NCBI RefSeq assembly: GCF_037031225.1
Contig: NZ_JAYEZN010000001.1
Span: 1,860,001 to 1,924,000 of the forward strand
Reading direction: 5' to 3'
Source of the DNA: Halorientalis sp. LT38
GTDB taxonomy: Archaea > Halobacteriota > Halobacteria > Halobacteriales > Haloarculaceae
Length of the DNA: 64,000 bases
Part shown: piece by piece, positions 1-8,367 of the stretch
Layout: the number at the start of each line of letters is the position of its first letter
Position numbering within the stretch: the stretch's first letter is position 1
Position numbers and translations under genes: made by a program
The notes under the pieces: generated by a model
What the model saw: only the letters and a program-made list of their open reading frames with translations
Databases searched by the model: none
What the model was told of the DNA's origin: nothing

Positions 1-1
1 C

Positions 2-1867
2 CACGTCACGCGGTACGACCCGCGGGAGTACCTGCTGCTGGATCGGGTCGCGCTGGATAGTCTGGAGCTGTTCGACCGGCGGGCCATCCACGGCCGCGCC
101 GCGGCGACGGTCGTCGAGGTGCTCGACGAGACCGCCTGCGCGCTGGGGAGCCGCGAGTTGAAGGACTGGCTCCGGCGGCCCCTGATCGAGCGCGGCCGGA
201 TCGAGGCCCGCCACGACGCCGTCGGCGAACTCGCCGCGGACGTCCGGACCCGCGAGCGCCTCCACGAGCAATTGCGGGACGTCTACGACGTCGAGCGACT
301 GATATCGAGAGTCTCCCGGGCGCGAGCGAACGCCCGCGACCTGCGCTCGCTGAAAGACACGCTGGACGTGGTCCCCGAGGTCGAGGCCGCGCTGGAGGGG
401 GCACAGTGTGACGCGCTCCGGGAGATCCGCGACGACCTCGACGATCTGGGAGAGATCCGAGACCTGATCGGCCGGGCCATCAGGGACGAACCGCCCATCG
501 AGGTCACAGAGGGCGGCGTGATCGCCGCGGGGTACGACGACCGGCTGGACGACCTCCGGGAGACCGAACGCGACGGGAAGGCGTGGATCGACTCGCTGGA
601 GGAAACGGAGCGAGAGCGAACCGGGATCGACTCGCTGAAGGTCGGGCACAACGCCGTCCACGGCTACTACATCGAGGTGACCAACCCGAACCTCGATGCG
701 GTGCCCGACGACTACACCCGACGGCAGACGCTGAAGAACGCAGAACGGTTCTACACGCCGGAGCTGAAGGCCCGCGAGGACGAGATCATCCAGGCCGAAC
801 AGCGCGCCGACGACCTGGAGTACGACCTGTTCCGCGAGGTCCGCGACACCGTCGCCGCCGAGTCCGAGCGCGTCCAGGCGCTCGCGGACACGCTCGCCAG
901 ACTGGACGTCCTCGTCTCCTTCGCCACCGTCGCCGCCGAGTACGACTACGCCCGGCCGACCATCGTCGACGAGCCGAAGCGAACCGCGATCGAGGGCGGT
1001 CGCCACCCCGTCGTCGAGCGCACCCAGTCCTCGTTCGTCCCGAACGACGCCGACCTGGACGCCGAGTCCTTTTTCGCCGTCATCACCGGCCCCAACATGA
1101 GCGGGAAGTCCACGTACATGCGCCAAGTGGCGCTGATCCAGTTGCTGGCCCAGGCCGGGAGCTTCGTGCCGGCGGCCGACGCCCGTCTCTCGCTGGTCGA
1201 CCGCGTGTTCACCCGCGTCGGCGCCAGCGACGACATCGCCGGCGGGAAGTCCACCTTCATGGTGGAGATGACCGAGCTCGCCGAGATCCTGGAGAACGCT
1301 ACCGACCGCTCGCTGATCTTACTGGACGAGGTGGGCCGGGGAACCAGCACCACCGACGGGCTGGCCATCGCACGCGCCGTCACCGAGCACGTCCACGACG
1401 AGATCGGCGCGCGCACCCTCTTCGCCACCCACCACCACGAACTGACTGCGACCGCTGAGGCGCTCCCCGCCGCGTTCAACTGCCACTTCTCGGCAGAACA
1501 GGACGGCCAGACCGTCAGCTTCGACCACGAGATCCGGCAGGGCCCGGCCGCAGCCTCCTACGGCGTCCAGGTCGCACGCGAGTCCGGCGTTCCCGACACG
1601 GTGGTGGATCGCTCCCGCGAGTTGCTCGACGCCCACGATCAGGAAAATAGTTCCTACGAAGGAGTTAATTCCCACGAAGGCAACAATACGCGCAACGGTC
1701 AGTCCACCGCAGCGGCGTCGAACGACGCGGAAACGGGGTCGGATGGCGACGCGTCCACCGACGAGAACGAACTCGCGACGATCATCCGCGAGCAGAATCT
1801 GGCGACGACGACGCCGATGGACGCGCTGGCGCTGCTCCAGGACCTCCAGGAACGGATCGAGGAGTAG
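2..1867 (+). CDS. mutS: DNA mismatch repair ATPase MutS (5' truncated by window)
   Basis: Mismatch-recognition ATPase of the MutS1 family. The frame is open from base 2, so about the first third (mismatch-binding and connector domains) lies outside the window. The visible 621 residues begin in the core/lever region ([14 protein letters not shown]). They contain the clamp, Walker [10 protein letters not shown] (nt 1088-1114), the signature loop with Walker [15 protein letters not shown] (about nt 1321-1362) and the ATHHHEL switch. The tail ends in a helix-turn-helix-like [16 protein letters not shown] segment, joined to the ATPase by a Ser/Asn-rich linker (about nt 1640-1770) of less biased composition. 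The Walker A form with Met-Ser is that of MutS1, not MutS2. The gene is followed by a convergent HAD gene 3 nt away. The family call is certain; the MutS1 subtype (haloarchaea often have two) cannot be decided. Confidence 0.97.
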   Translation, partial: HVTRYDPREYLLLDRVALDSLELFDRRAIHGRAAATVVEVLDETACALGSRELKDWLRRPLIERGRIEARHDAVGELAADVRTRERLHEQLRDVYDVERLISRVSRARANARDLRSLKDTLDVVPEVEAALEGAQCDALREIRDDLDDLGEIRDLIGRAIRDEPPIEVTEGGVIAAGYDDRLDDLRETERDGKAWIDSLEETERERTGIDSLKVGHNAVHGYYIEVTNPNLDAVPDDYTRRQTLKNAERFYTPELKAREDEIIQAEQRADDLEYDLFREVRDTVAAESERVQALADTLARLDVLVSFATVAAEYDYARPTIVDEPKRTAIEGGRHPVVERTQSSFVPNDADLDAESFFAVITGPNMSGKSTYMRQVALIQLLAQAGSFVPAADARLSLVDRVFTRVGASDDIAGGKSTFMVEMTELAEILENATDRSLILLDEVGRGTSTTDGLAIARAVTEHVHDEIGARTLFATHHHELTATAEALPAAFNCHFSAEQDGQTVSFDHEIRQGPAAASYGVQVARESGVPDTVVDRSRELLDAHDQENSSYEGVNSHEGNNTRNGQSTAAASNDAETGSDGDASTDENELATIIREQNLATTTPMDALALLQDLQERIEE

Positions 1868-1870
1868 TCC

Positions 1871-2566
1871 TCAGACCCCGAGGGCCTCGGCGACGTCGTG
1901 GAACGAGTCGACGGCGAGGTCGGGGTCGACCTCGGCGAACGACTCCCAGGGGCCGCCCTCCCGGTTCAGCCAGGCGCTCTGCGCGCCGGCGTGCATCGCG
2001 CCGAGCACGTCGAAGGCGGGGCCGGCGACGTGGCAGAGCTCGTCGATCGGCGTCCCGGTCCGGGCGGCGGCGTGGCGGTAGATCTCCGGGTGGGGCTTGA
2101 ACGTCCGGACCTCGTCCGCGCTGATCGTGTCGGCGATCAGGTCGCCGATTTCGGCGTGGTCGACCATGGAATCGAGCATCTCGGGGTTGCCGTTCGAGAC
2201 GACGTACACGTCGTAGCCGCCGTCGAGCAGGCGCTCGATGCCGTCGCGGACGTCGTCGTAGACGTTCAGGGTGTGGTACTCCGCGAGGATCTCCTCGCGT
2301 TCCTCGGCCGGGCAATCGACGCCGTGGGCCGCGAGCGCGTACTCGAGGGCGTCGCGGTTCATCTCGTAGAAGGGCTGGTAGTAGCCCACGAAGTTGCCGA
2401 CCATGGTGTACATGAGCGAGCGCGAGCGCCAGAGCTTCGAGACCGGTTCGGGGTCCTCCACGGCCTCGGCGAGGCGCTCCTCGACGGCGGACGGGTCCAC
2501 CAGCGTCCCGTAGGAGTCGACGGTGATCGTCGTGACGCGCTCGGGGTCGAAGGCGGAGTCGAGCAT
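1871..2566 (-). CDS. HAD superfamily hydrolase, haloacid dehalogenase type II-like
   Basis: A 231-residue HAD phosphatase/dehalogenase. Motif I is TVDSYGTLVD with nucleophile Asp17; motif II is VVSNGNPEML; the C-terminal GPAFDVLGAMHAGAQSAWLNR region is typical of the L-2-haloacid dehalogenase branch, as is the Tyr in motif I. The ATG at 2564-2566 is chosen because it lies 16 residues before motif I; the frame stays open far upstream only through GC-rich antisense sequence. It is cytosolic, with no signal peptide. The substrate is unknown: haloarchaeal genes of this type are often named dehalogenases without proof, and a phosphatase is equally possible. It lies between mutS and nucS, and its 5' end faces nucS with a 50 nt gap. 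Confidence 0.9.
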   Translation of the reverse strand: MLDSAFDPERVTTITVDSYGTLVDPSAVEERLAEAVEDPEPVSKLWRSRSLMYTMVGNFVGYYQPFYEMNRDALEYALAAHGVDCPAEEREEILAEYHTLNVYDDVRDGIERLLDGGYDVYVVSNGNPEMLDSMVDHAEIGDLIADTISADEVRTFKPHPEIYRHAAARTGTPIDELCHVAGPAFDVLGAMHAGAQSAWLNREGGPWESFAEVDPDLAVDSFHDVAEALGV

Positions 2567-2616
2567 GGTCGTGTGACCAACGGTCGGAACGAGCGTAAAA
2601 CGTGGGGGCGCCGATC

Positions 2617-3405
2617 TCACTCCTCGGGCTTCGGTTCCAGCGAGACGAACTCCATGCCTTGCTCGGCGAGCAGTCGCCGCGCCCGGTCGGTCACCGAGGG
2701 CGCGACGAGGATGCCCCTGATCTCCGCGTCGGCGTGGAGGTCGCGTTCGAGCGCGTCGACGTACCGGCCCAGTTGGCCAACCGCGTCGGGGCCCACCCGA
2801 CGTCGCTTGAGTTCCACGACTACCCGGCGACCCATCGCGTCCTCGCCGAAGACGTCCACGGCGCCCGCGGGCGTCTCTCGTTCCGTCGACAGCGGCGTGA
2901 ACCCGGACTCGACGAGGGCGGGCTCGTCGAGGACGCGCTCCCGGAGGTCTTCCTCGGTGCCTTCGAGGGAGAGATCCGTCTCGTCGGTCACGTCGTAGGC
3001 GGTGACCTGCAGGATCTCCTCGAACCGGACGAGCAGTTCCTCGGCGGGGGTCGCCCGCTCGCTGTGGAGTTCGAGGCGGCCGTCCGCGAGGCGGGCGGTC
3101 TGGTCGCAGCCGGGCGGTTGCCAGTTCACGGGCTGGTGGCCCGCTTCGGTGTGGACCAGCGTCGTCCCGTCGGGTTTGCAGACGACGAGTCGGTCGCCCG
3201 GCCCGAGGTGGCTCGACGCGCGGCCGTCGTACTCCACAGTACAGGTGCCGAACACCGAGACGAGGTCCGCGCGCTCGACGGCGGCGGCGACGGCCTCGCG
3301 TGCCTCCTCGGGCGTCGGACTCGCCAGAGCGGTGACGCCGTCCGCACGCGCCGCATCGTCGTCGCGCTCGACCGTTTCGGCCCCGTCGGCTCCCTGTTCG
3401 CTCAC
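2617..3405 (-). CDS. nucS: Endonuclease NucS/EndoMS
   Basis: A 262-residue NucS endonuclease. In the archaeal/actinobacterial family it cuts both strands at mismatches or cleaves branched DNA, partnering with PCNA. The N-terminal beta domain (residues about 35-150) carries the conserved VEYDGR and GHQPVNWQPPG segments. The C-terminal RecB-like nuclease domain holds the catalytic set Asp184 (in AGAVDVFG), Glu198 and Lys200 (in VVVELKRR), followed by VGQLGRYVD. All catalytic residues are present, so it should be active. Length is normal for the family. It has an acidic N-terminal extension of about 30 residues, as expected in halophiles. Its position about 750 nt from the mutS stop puts two different mismatch-repair activities side by side. 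Confidence 0.96.
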   Translation of the reverse strand: MSEQGADGAETVERDDDAARADGVTALASPTPEEAREAVAAAVERADLVSVFGTCTVEYDGRASSHLGPGDRLVVCKPDGTTLVHTEAGHQPVNWQPPGCDQTARLADGRLELHSERATPAEELLVRFEEILQVTAYDVTDETDLSLEGTEEDLRERVLDEPALVESGFTPLSTERETPAGAVDVFGEDAMGRRVVVELKRRRVGPDAVGQLGRYVDALERDLHADAEIRGILVAPSVTDRARRLLAEQGMEFVSLEPKPEE

Positions 3406-3456
3406 TGCCGACCCGTAGTCGCGTCCGGCGGATAAGCGCGTCGGGAACGGGGCCAG

Positions 3457-4011
3457 TCAGGGAGCCCATCCCTCTGGATCGGCGTCGGGGCCGAGGTGCA
3501 CGGTTCGATCCTCGGCGCGCCAGGCTCGGACTTCGCTCGCGAGGAGCGAGCGGCCCGCCGGAACGACGAGGCGATCGGCGCGGACTAGTGCCAGCACCGC
3601 GGCCTTGAGGCCGGCGACGCGGCCGCGGAGGAACTCGCCGTCGGGTTCCACGCGGCCGGGGTCGACGCCGACGAGCGCGCCGTCGCGGGGGCGGACCGCG
3701 TCGTGGCCCGGGAGCCCGAACCAGGCCACGAGATAGGTCGAGAGCGCCCCGTCGGCGTCGACGACGTAGCAGGCGTCGTAGGTCTGGTAGTCGAGATGGT
3801 CGGTCACGACGGCGGCGAAGGAACTGCCCGTCGCCACGGGCGTCGGGTCGATCCCGGCCCGTCGGGCGAGGGCGGCCACGTCGAGCCGGTCGCTCGGGGG
3901 CCTGTCCGCGAGGATCGACGCTAGCTGCCAGTCGTGTGCGCCCCAGTGGGCGTAGTGGAGGTCGTATCTGTCCGTCGCTCGTTCGACGGCCAGGAGTGCG
4001 CGCTGTCCCAC
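3457..4011 (-). CDS. Haloarchaeal conserved hypothetical protein (DUF6735-like)
   Basis: A 184-residue protein starting MGQRALLAVERATDRYDLHY followed by HWGAHDW. This opening resembles a haloarchaea-specific family (I recall DUF6735) whose members begin MGHRALVAYER and contain an HWG motif. No transmembrane segment, signal peptide or catalytic motif is evident. The middle reads YDACYVVDADGALSTYLVAWFGLP, suggesting a beta-rich core. It sits between thiI and nucS in the same orientation with gaps of about 40-50 nt, so it may be cotranscribed. Function is unknown and the family name is from memory. Confidence 0.75.
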   Translation of the reverse strand: MGQRALLAVERATDRYDLHYAHWGAHDWQLASILADRPPSDRLDVAALARRAGIDPTPVATGSSFAAVVTDHLDYQTYDACYVVDADGALSTYLVAWFGLPGHDAVRPRDGALVGVDPGRVEPDGEFLRGRVAGLKAAVLALVRADRLVVPAGRSLLASEVRAWRAEDRTVHLGPDADPEGWAP

Positions 4012-4053
4012 GTCTGTCTCGGGCGGGGCTGGTCCCGTCCCGGGACAAAAGGC

Positions 4054-5226
4054 TCAGGGCTCGACCAGGTCGAGCCGGTCGACGGCGTCCCGGGCCCGCT
4101 CGCGGAGGTCGTCGGGTTCGAGTTCGCGCAACCGGTCCAGCCGGGCGTTGGTCTCGGCCTGGGCCGGCGCGAACCGGTTACACCCGGCGGGGATCGTCGA
4201 GTCGTCGAAGGTCCCGATCTCTTTGGCCCGTTCCGTGATCTCGTTCTTGTCCGTGGTCACGAGCGGACGGAAGACCGGCAGGTCGGTGATCGGGTCCGTG
4301 ACGCTGAGGTTCTGGGCGGTCTGGCTGGACTTCTGGCCCACCGCCTCGCCGGTGACGATGCCGGCCGCCCCCGCGTCGAAGGCGACCTCCTCGGCCACCG
4401 CGAGACAGAACCGGCGGAAGGCCAGCATCCGGCCCTGTTCGATCGTCTCGGCCAGCAGGGAGACGGTCTCGCCCCCCGGTACCACCCGGAGGGGTTCGCG
4501 GTAGTTGGGCGCGTACTCGCCGAGGGTCCGGACGGTCTCGACGGCGCGGGCGCGGTGGTCCTGGCCGCCGTACTCCCCGAGGTCGACGTAGACGGGGAGC
4601 ACGGGACAGCCCTTCCGCATCATCTCGTAGGCCGCGACGGGAGAGTCGATCCCGCCGCTGACGAGGGCGACGACCGGCCGCTGACTCCCGAGCGGAAGCC
4701 CGCCCGGGCCGGCGATCGAATCCAGGTACAGGAAGGCCTCGTCCTCGCGGACCTCGACGCCGATCCGCAGGTCGGGGTCGTCGAGGTCGACCTCGGGTTC
4801 GAACTCGTCTTCGACGGCGTCCCAGATGGCCTGGCCGCCCTCGCGGCCGAGGTCCTCGCTGTCCATCGGGAAGGTGTCCCCGGCCCGGCGGGCGTCGACG
4901 GCGAAACTCCCGCCGTCGTAGTGTTCGAGTGCCGTCTCGACCATCGCGTCGATCACCGGCCCGGGTTCGGGCGGGAGCGAGCGGGCCGGACTGGTCGAAA
5001 CAGTCCCGAAGGCGTCGGCGGCGACGGCGGCCGCTCGCGCCGGCTCTTCGGTCCGCACGAGCGGTCTGGTCGGGTGGCGCTCGACGGTCCCCTCGACGTC
5101 CCGGTCGGCGAGCAGGGCTTCGAGGTTCTCGACGAGGCGCTCCTCCATCCCGCGGCGGACGCGGCTGCTCTTCGTGCTCATGTCCCCGTAGCGAACGACG
5201 ACGGTGTCCGCGCCCGGCGGCTCCAT
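4054..5226 (-). CDS. thiI: tRNA 4-thiouridine synthetase / sulfurtransferase ThiI
   Basis: A 390-residue archaeal-length ThiI, which uses ATP to activate U8 of tRNA for thiolation and may also serve thiamine thiazole synthesis. An N-terminal ferredoxin-like/THUMP region (residues about 1-170) precedes the PP-loop ATPase motif VVALVSGGIDSPVAAYEM. The family block GIVTGEAVGQKSSQTAQNL follows, then RPLVTTDKNEI and the C-terminal IPAGCNRF with a cysteine. There is no C-terminal rhodanese domain, which is normal for archaeal ThiI; the sulfur donor must be separate (sufS lies about 12 kb away). The ATG at 5224-5226 has a TATA-like box 24-29 nt upstream, consistent with a leaderless transcript. Confidence 0.96.
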   Translation of the reverse strand: MEPPGADTVVVRYGDMSTKSSRVRRGMEERLVENLEALLADRDVEGTVERHPTRPLVRTEEPARAAAVAADAFGTVSTSPARSLPPEPGPVIDAMVETALEHYDGGSFAVDARRAGDTFPMDSEDLGREGGQAIWDAVEDEFEPEVDLDDPDLRIGVEVREDEAFLYLDSIAGPGGLPLGSQRPVVALVSGGIDSPVAAYEMMRKGCPVLPVYVDLGEYGGQDHRARAVETVRTLGEYAPNYREPLRVVPGGETVSLLAETIEQGRMLAFRRFCLAVAEEVAFDAGAAGIVTGEAVGQKSSQTAQNLSVTDPITDLPVFRPLVTTDKNEITERAKEIGTFDDSTIPAGCNRFAPAQAETNARLDRLRELEPDDLRERARDAVDRLDLVEP

Positions 5227-5249
5227 ACCCCCAGGGAGAGCACAGGGGG

Positions 5250-5255
5250 TTAAAT
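5250..5255 (-). promoter_or_regulatory. TATA-like box of thiI
   Basis: The minus strand reads ATTTAA, 24-29 nt upstream of the thiI ATG. This is the spacing expected for an archaeal TATA box on a leaderless or near-leaderless mRNA. Confidence 0.5.
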
Positions 5256-5615
5256 CCCCTTTGTCGTGGCCGCCTGCCCGTCGCTCCGACAGGCGCCCGG
5301 CTCATCGCCGTGTCCACGACGCCGAGGACCCCGCCGGACACGAGGGGCCACGCGAGCGCCGCGAGCACCGCCCAGGTGCCCCCTCGCACATCGTGTGTTA
5401 CAACCCCCAACGCCCAAATCCTCCAAAATTCGGCCACGAACGGGCGCTATCGCCAGATCAAGGTTCCGTTCGGCGTGCGTCCCAATTGGTTGCTAGTTGC
5501 ATGCCGGTCGACCAGAAGTCGGCGATTCGTTCGTCACCGGACGGTCGATTCTTCCGTTCGGTACCGGGCCGGATAGTCCCGATATCTCTGGATAGAGAGC
5601 CTCCAGGCGGCAATA

Positions 5616-5643
5616 ACCAACTGGTTTGGCACCGATGATTTAG
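5616..5643 (+). promoter_or_regulatory. Putative bop promoter: UAS-like element plus TATA-like box
   Basis: The sequence ACCAACTGGTTTGG (5616-5629) resembles the upstream activator sequence described for the Halobacterium bop promoter (ACC, central ACTAG-like core, TT, any base, GG), though one base shorter. A TATA-like ATTTAG follows at 5638-5643, 29-34 nt before the bop ATG. The order and spacing (activator site about 15-20 nt upstream of the TATA box, very short leader) match the known bop promoter layout. The resemblance is from memory and by eye. Confidence 0.5.
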
Positions 5644-5671
5644 CGGTCGTCGCCGAAGAAAGAATTGTACT

Positions 5672-6403
5672 ATGGCACAACCAGGTCCGGAGAGCGTCTG
5701 GCTGTGGATCGGTACCGCACTGATGGCTCTGGGAACCTTGGCGTTCCTCGCGATGGGGTGGACGGAGGACGAGTCGAAGCAACAGGAGTTCTACATCATC
5801 ACCATCTTCGTCCCGGCCATCGCCGCGGTCTCGTACTTCTCGATGGCCACGGGGTTCGGACTGACGGAGGTCGTCGTCGACGGGGCGGTCCTCGACATCT
5901 ACTGGGCCCGCTACGCCGACTGGCTGTTCACGACCCCGCTGTTGTTGCTCGACCTGGCGCTTCTGGCCGGCGCCGATCGGAACACCATCTGGACGCTCGT
6001 CGGGCTCGACGTCGGGATGATCGTCACCGGCCTCGTCGCCGCGTTGACCACCGCCAGCCCGGGACTGCGGATCGCCTGGTGGGGCATCAGCACCGGCTTC
6101 TTCCTGGTCCTCCTGGTCGTGCTGGTCAGCCGCCTGACCGGGCAGGCGGCAAACCGGCCCGGTGACGTGGGCAACCTGTTCGGGACCCTCAGGAACGTGG
6201 TGATCGTGCTCTGGACGGCCTACCCGATCGTGTGGCTCGTCGGCACCGAGGGCCTCGGCCTCGTCCCGCTGTACTGGGAGACGGCCGCGTTCATGGTGCT
6301 CGACGTCTCCGCCAAGGTCGGCTTCGGTTTCATCCTGCTCCGGAGCCGGAGCGTCCTCGATCAGGCCACGGTCCGCGAACCGGAGGCCGTCGCGGCGGAC
6401 TGA
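5672..6403 (+). CDS. bop: Bacteriorhodopsin, light-driven proton pump
   Basis: A 243-residue seven-helix retinal protein of the plasma membrane. Retinal-binding Lys215 lies in DVSAKVGFG. All main proton-pathway residues of bacteriorhodopsin are present: Arg80, Asp83 (proton acceptor, equivalent to D85), Thr87, Asp94 (proton donor, D96), Glu193 and Glu203 (release group, E194/E204) and Asp211 (D212). The [16 protein letters not shown] block rules out halorhodopsin (which has Thr in place of the acceptor Asp) and sensory rhodopsins (which lack the donor Asp). Unlike the Halobacterium precursor it has almost no N-terminal leader before helix A. The downstream crtY and brp genes provide the retinal, so the region is a compact photoenergy cassette. 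Confidence 0.98.
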   Translation: MAQPGPESVWLWIGTALMALGTLAFLAMGWTEDESKQQEFYIITIFVPAIAAVSYFSMATGFGLTEVVVDGAVLDIYWARYADWLFTTPLLLLDLALLAGADRNTIWTLVGLDVGMIVTGLVAALTTASPGLRIAWWGISTGFFLVLLVVLVSRLTGQAANRPGDVGNLFGTLRNVVIVLWTAYPIVWLVGTEGLGLVPLYWETAAFMVLDVSAKVGFGFILLRSRSVLDQATVREPEAVAAD

Positions 6404-6491
6404 GCCCCGACCGACTGCGGGTTTTCGTCCCCGACACCGGCCCTTCGAACTCACACGAACGCCTAACCGTGCCGCCCCGGATACCCCCTGC

Positions 6492-6542
6492 ATGATTCGA
6501 TCCGGCGCCCAGGTCCCCGCGGAGGCGATCCCGGATGAGTGA
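6492..6542 (+). other. Short open frame overlapping the crtY start
   Basis: An ATG at 6492 opens a 16-codon frame whose TGA (6540-6542) overlaps the first codons of crtY in another frame. It could be a leader peptide giving translational coupling, or chance. There is no coding evidence beyond its position. Confidence 0.2.
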
Positions 6543-7299
6543 CGGCGTCGTCCTCGCCGCGCTCACCTACCTGGAGTTTCACCTCCTGTTCGTCCTGCCG
6601 CCACTGGTGGCGCTGTTGCTCGCCGCAGGCCCGGCGGAGCGACCCTACGCCGGCCCCCTCGGCGTCACGCTGCTCGCCGTCATCGCCGTCGTCTACACCA
6701 CGCCCTGGGACAACCACCTGATCGCCACCGGCGTCTGGAGCTACGGCGCGGGCGCGGTCAGTACCCGCCTCTGGCACGCGCCGATCGAGGAGTACCTCTT
6801 CTTCGTCCTCCAGCCGCTCCTGACTGGACTCTGGCTGGCGCGGCTCCCCACCGCGAGCGACCGCGAGTTCGGGATCGGCCTCGGACAGCGGGCCCTCGGA
6901 CTCCTCGGCGGGGGAGTCGTGGCAGCGCTCGGGCTCGCGTTCCTCGGCGAGTCGACCTACTACCTCGGGACCCTGCTGCTGTGGGCCAGTCCGGTCCTCG
7001 CCATCCAGTGGGCCTTCGGCTGGCCCGTCCTCTGGGAGCGCCGGCGCACGCTCGCGCTGGGCGTCGGGGTCCCCACCCTCTACCTCTGTGCCGCGGATCG
7101 GATCGCGATCGAACTCGGGATCTGGACCTTCGACGCGGCCTACATGACCGGCCTCTCACTGCTCGGCCTCCCGATCGAGGAGATCCTCTTCTTCGCGCTG
7201 ACGAACCTCTTCCTCGTCCAGGGCCTGCTCCTGTTCTGGTGGGTGACCGACCGCTGGGACCGCGTCCGAGCGCGCTGGGACCGCGAGGTCCCGGTCTGA
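6535..7299 (+). CDS. crtY: Lycopene beta-cyclase (CrtYcd-type, fused)
   Basis: A 254-residue integral membrane carotenoid cyclase of the bacterial CrtYc/CrtYd and fungal type, converting lycopene to beta-carotene. Two homologous halves are visible. The first has PWDNHLIATGVWSYG followed by PIEEYLFFVLQPLL; the second has GIWTFDAAYMTG followed by LPIEEILFFALTNLFL. The paired PxEE-LFF motifs are the family hallmark. About six or seven hydrophobic helices are present. ATG 6535 is the only good start, because an in-frame stop lies at 6493. It is followed 2 nt later by brp, so the two are surely cotranscribed, and beta-carotene made here is the substrate of the next enzyme. Confidence 0.95.
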   Translation: MSDGVVLAALTYLEFHLLFVLPPLVALLLAAGPAERPYAGPLGVTLLAVIAVVYTTPWDNHLIATGVWSYGAGAVSTRLWHAPIEEYLFFVLQPLLTGLWLARLPTASDREFGIGLGQRALGLLGGGVVAALGLAFLGESTYYLGTLLLWASPVLAIQWAFGWPVLWERRRTLALGVGVPTLYLCAADRIAIELGIWTFDAAYMTGLSLLGLPIEEILFFALTNLFLVQGLLLFWWVTDRWDRVRARWDREVPV

Positions 7300-7301
7300 C
7301 C

Positions 7302-8345
7302 GTGTCCCCCGCCAGTGGCACCCTCGACCTCGATCCCGCCGTCCGGGAGACCCTCGTTCGGGCCGTCCTCCGACCCTCGTGGATCGCCGTCGTCGCACTG
7401 ACCGTTCCCTTCGCCCTCGGCCTCTCGGTCCCGCCGATTCTCCAGTACGTCCCGCTGGCCGCGAGCGTCCTCGTGCTGGGCCTACCCCACGGCGCCGTCG
7501 ACCACCTCGCGCTCCCGCGCGTCCGTGGCGAGCGCCCGACCCTTCGCTCGATGAATCGCGTGTTCGTCCTCTACGGCGTCCTCGGGGCGGCCTACGCCGC
7601 CGTCTGGTTCCTGGCACCCGCGGTCGCGTTCGTCTCCTTCATCCTCCTGACGTGGGCGCACTGGGGCCAGGGCGACCTGTACTCGCTGCTCGCGTTCACC
7701 GACGCCGATTACCTCGACGGACGACCGATGCGGGCGCTCGCGGTCGTCGTCCGCGGCGGACTGCCGATGCTCGTCCCCCTGCTCGCCTTCCCGGAGTGGT
7801 ACCGCCGGGTCGCGACGGCGCTCGTCTCGCTGTTCGCCCCCGACTCGGTCGCCGGCCTCGCCGCGGTCTTCCGCCCCGAAACGCGACTCCTCCTCGGCGT
7901 CGCCTACGCCGCCGTCCTCATCGCCTATCTCGCGCTGGCAGTCGTCCGGACCGACGATCGACCCGCGTGGGCCGTCGACGCCGGCGAGGTCCTGTTGCTC
8001 GTGGCCTTCTTCGCGCTCGTCCCGCCGCTCCTGGCCGTCGGCGTCTACTTCTGCCTCTGGCACTCCGCTCGCCACGTCGCCAGACTGCTCACCGTGGAAC
8101 CGGGTTCCGCGTCCGCGCTCGCTCGGGGGCGCCTCCGGCCGGGAGTGGTCCAGTTCGCGAGAGACGCGACGCCTTTGACCATCGGCGCGCTCGCGCTGCT
8201 CGCCGGGTTCGCGCTGCTCGTCCCGAATCCCCCCGCGGACCTGCTCGGCTGGCTCGGGCTCTACCTCGTCCTGATCGCGGCGCTGACGCTCCCGCACGTC
8301 GTCGTGGTGACGGTCATGGACCGCGAGCAGTCGGTGCTGAGCTGA
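7302..8345 (+). CDS. brp: Brp/Blh family beta-carotene 15,15'-dioxygenase
   Basis: A 347-residue membrane enzyme that cleaves beta-carotene into two retinal molecules, the chromophore of bacteriorhodopsin. The metal-binding histidines of the family are seen in LPHGAVDHLAL, LTWAHWGQGDLY, CLWHSARHVAR and LPHVVVVTVMD. About eight to ten hydrophobic segments are spread along the length. The start is taken as GTG at 7302, two bases after the crtY stop; the frame is open further upstream only inside crtY, in another reading frame. The order bop, cyclase, dioxygenase shows a complete final branch from lycopene to holo-opsin. Confidence 0.95.
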   Translation: MSPASGTLDLDPAVRETLVRAVLRPSWIAVVALTVPFALGLSVPPILQYVPLAASVLVLGLPHGAVDHLALPRVRGERPTLRSMNRVFVLYGVLGAAYAAVWFLAPAVAFVSFILLTWAHWGQGDLYSLLAFTDADYLDGRPMRALAVVVRGGLPMLVPLLAFPEWYRRVATALVSLFAPDSVAGLAAVFRPETRLLLGVAYAAVLIAYLALAVVRTDDRPAWAVDAGEVLLLVAFFALVPPLLAVGVYFCLWHSARHVARLLTVEPGSASALARGRLRPGVVQFARDATPLTIGALALLAGFALLVPNPPADLLGWLGLYLVLIAALTLPHVVVVTVMDREQSVLS

Positions 8346-8367
8346 CCGGCGCTCCCCGGCTCGTGAC

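Larger units (their letters stand above)
5227..5671. other. Divergent intergenic region between thiI and bop
   Basis: About 445 nt with no convincing gene. It holds the divergent thiI and bop promoters, has lower G+C than the flanking genes, and includes several short inverted repeats: CCAATTGG near 5482, a TCTCT/AGAGA pair near 5585-5598, and AACCA/TGGTT at 5615-5626. Small open frames here have no recognisable protein features. Confidence 0.7.

Noticed and set aside
1871-4048. A 725-codon minus-strand open frame spanning the HAD gene and continuing across nucS and the next gene
   Set aside because: Only the part from 1871 to 2566 has protein-family signals; the remainder is Arg/Pro/Gly-rich translation of GC-rich antisense or off-frame sequence over nucS and the DUF6735-like gene.
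5482-5500. CCAATTGGTTGCTAGTTGC as a second activator element for bop
   Set aside because: Shares only parts of the consensus and lies about 170-190 nt upstream of the ATG, too far for the known bop promoter geometry.
5204-5638. Open frames in the thiI-bop intergenic region
   Set aside because: They run through promoter elements and show no protein pattern.
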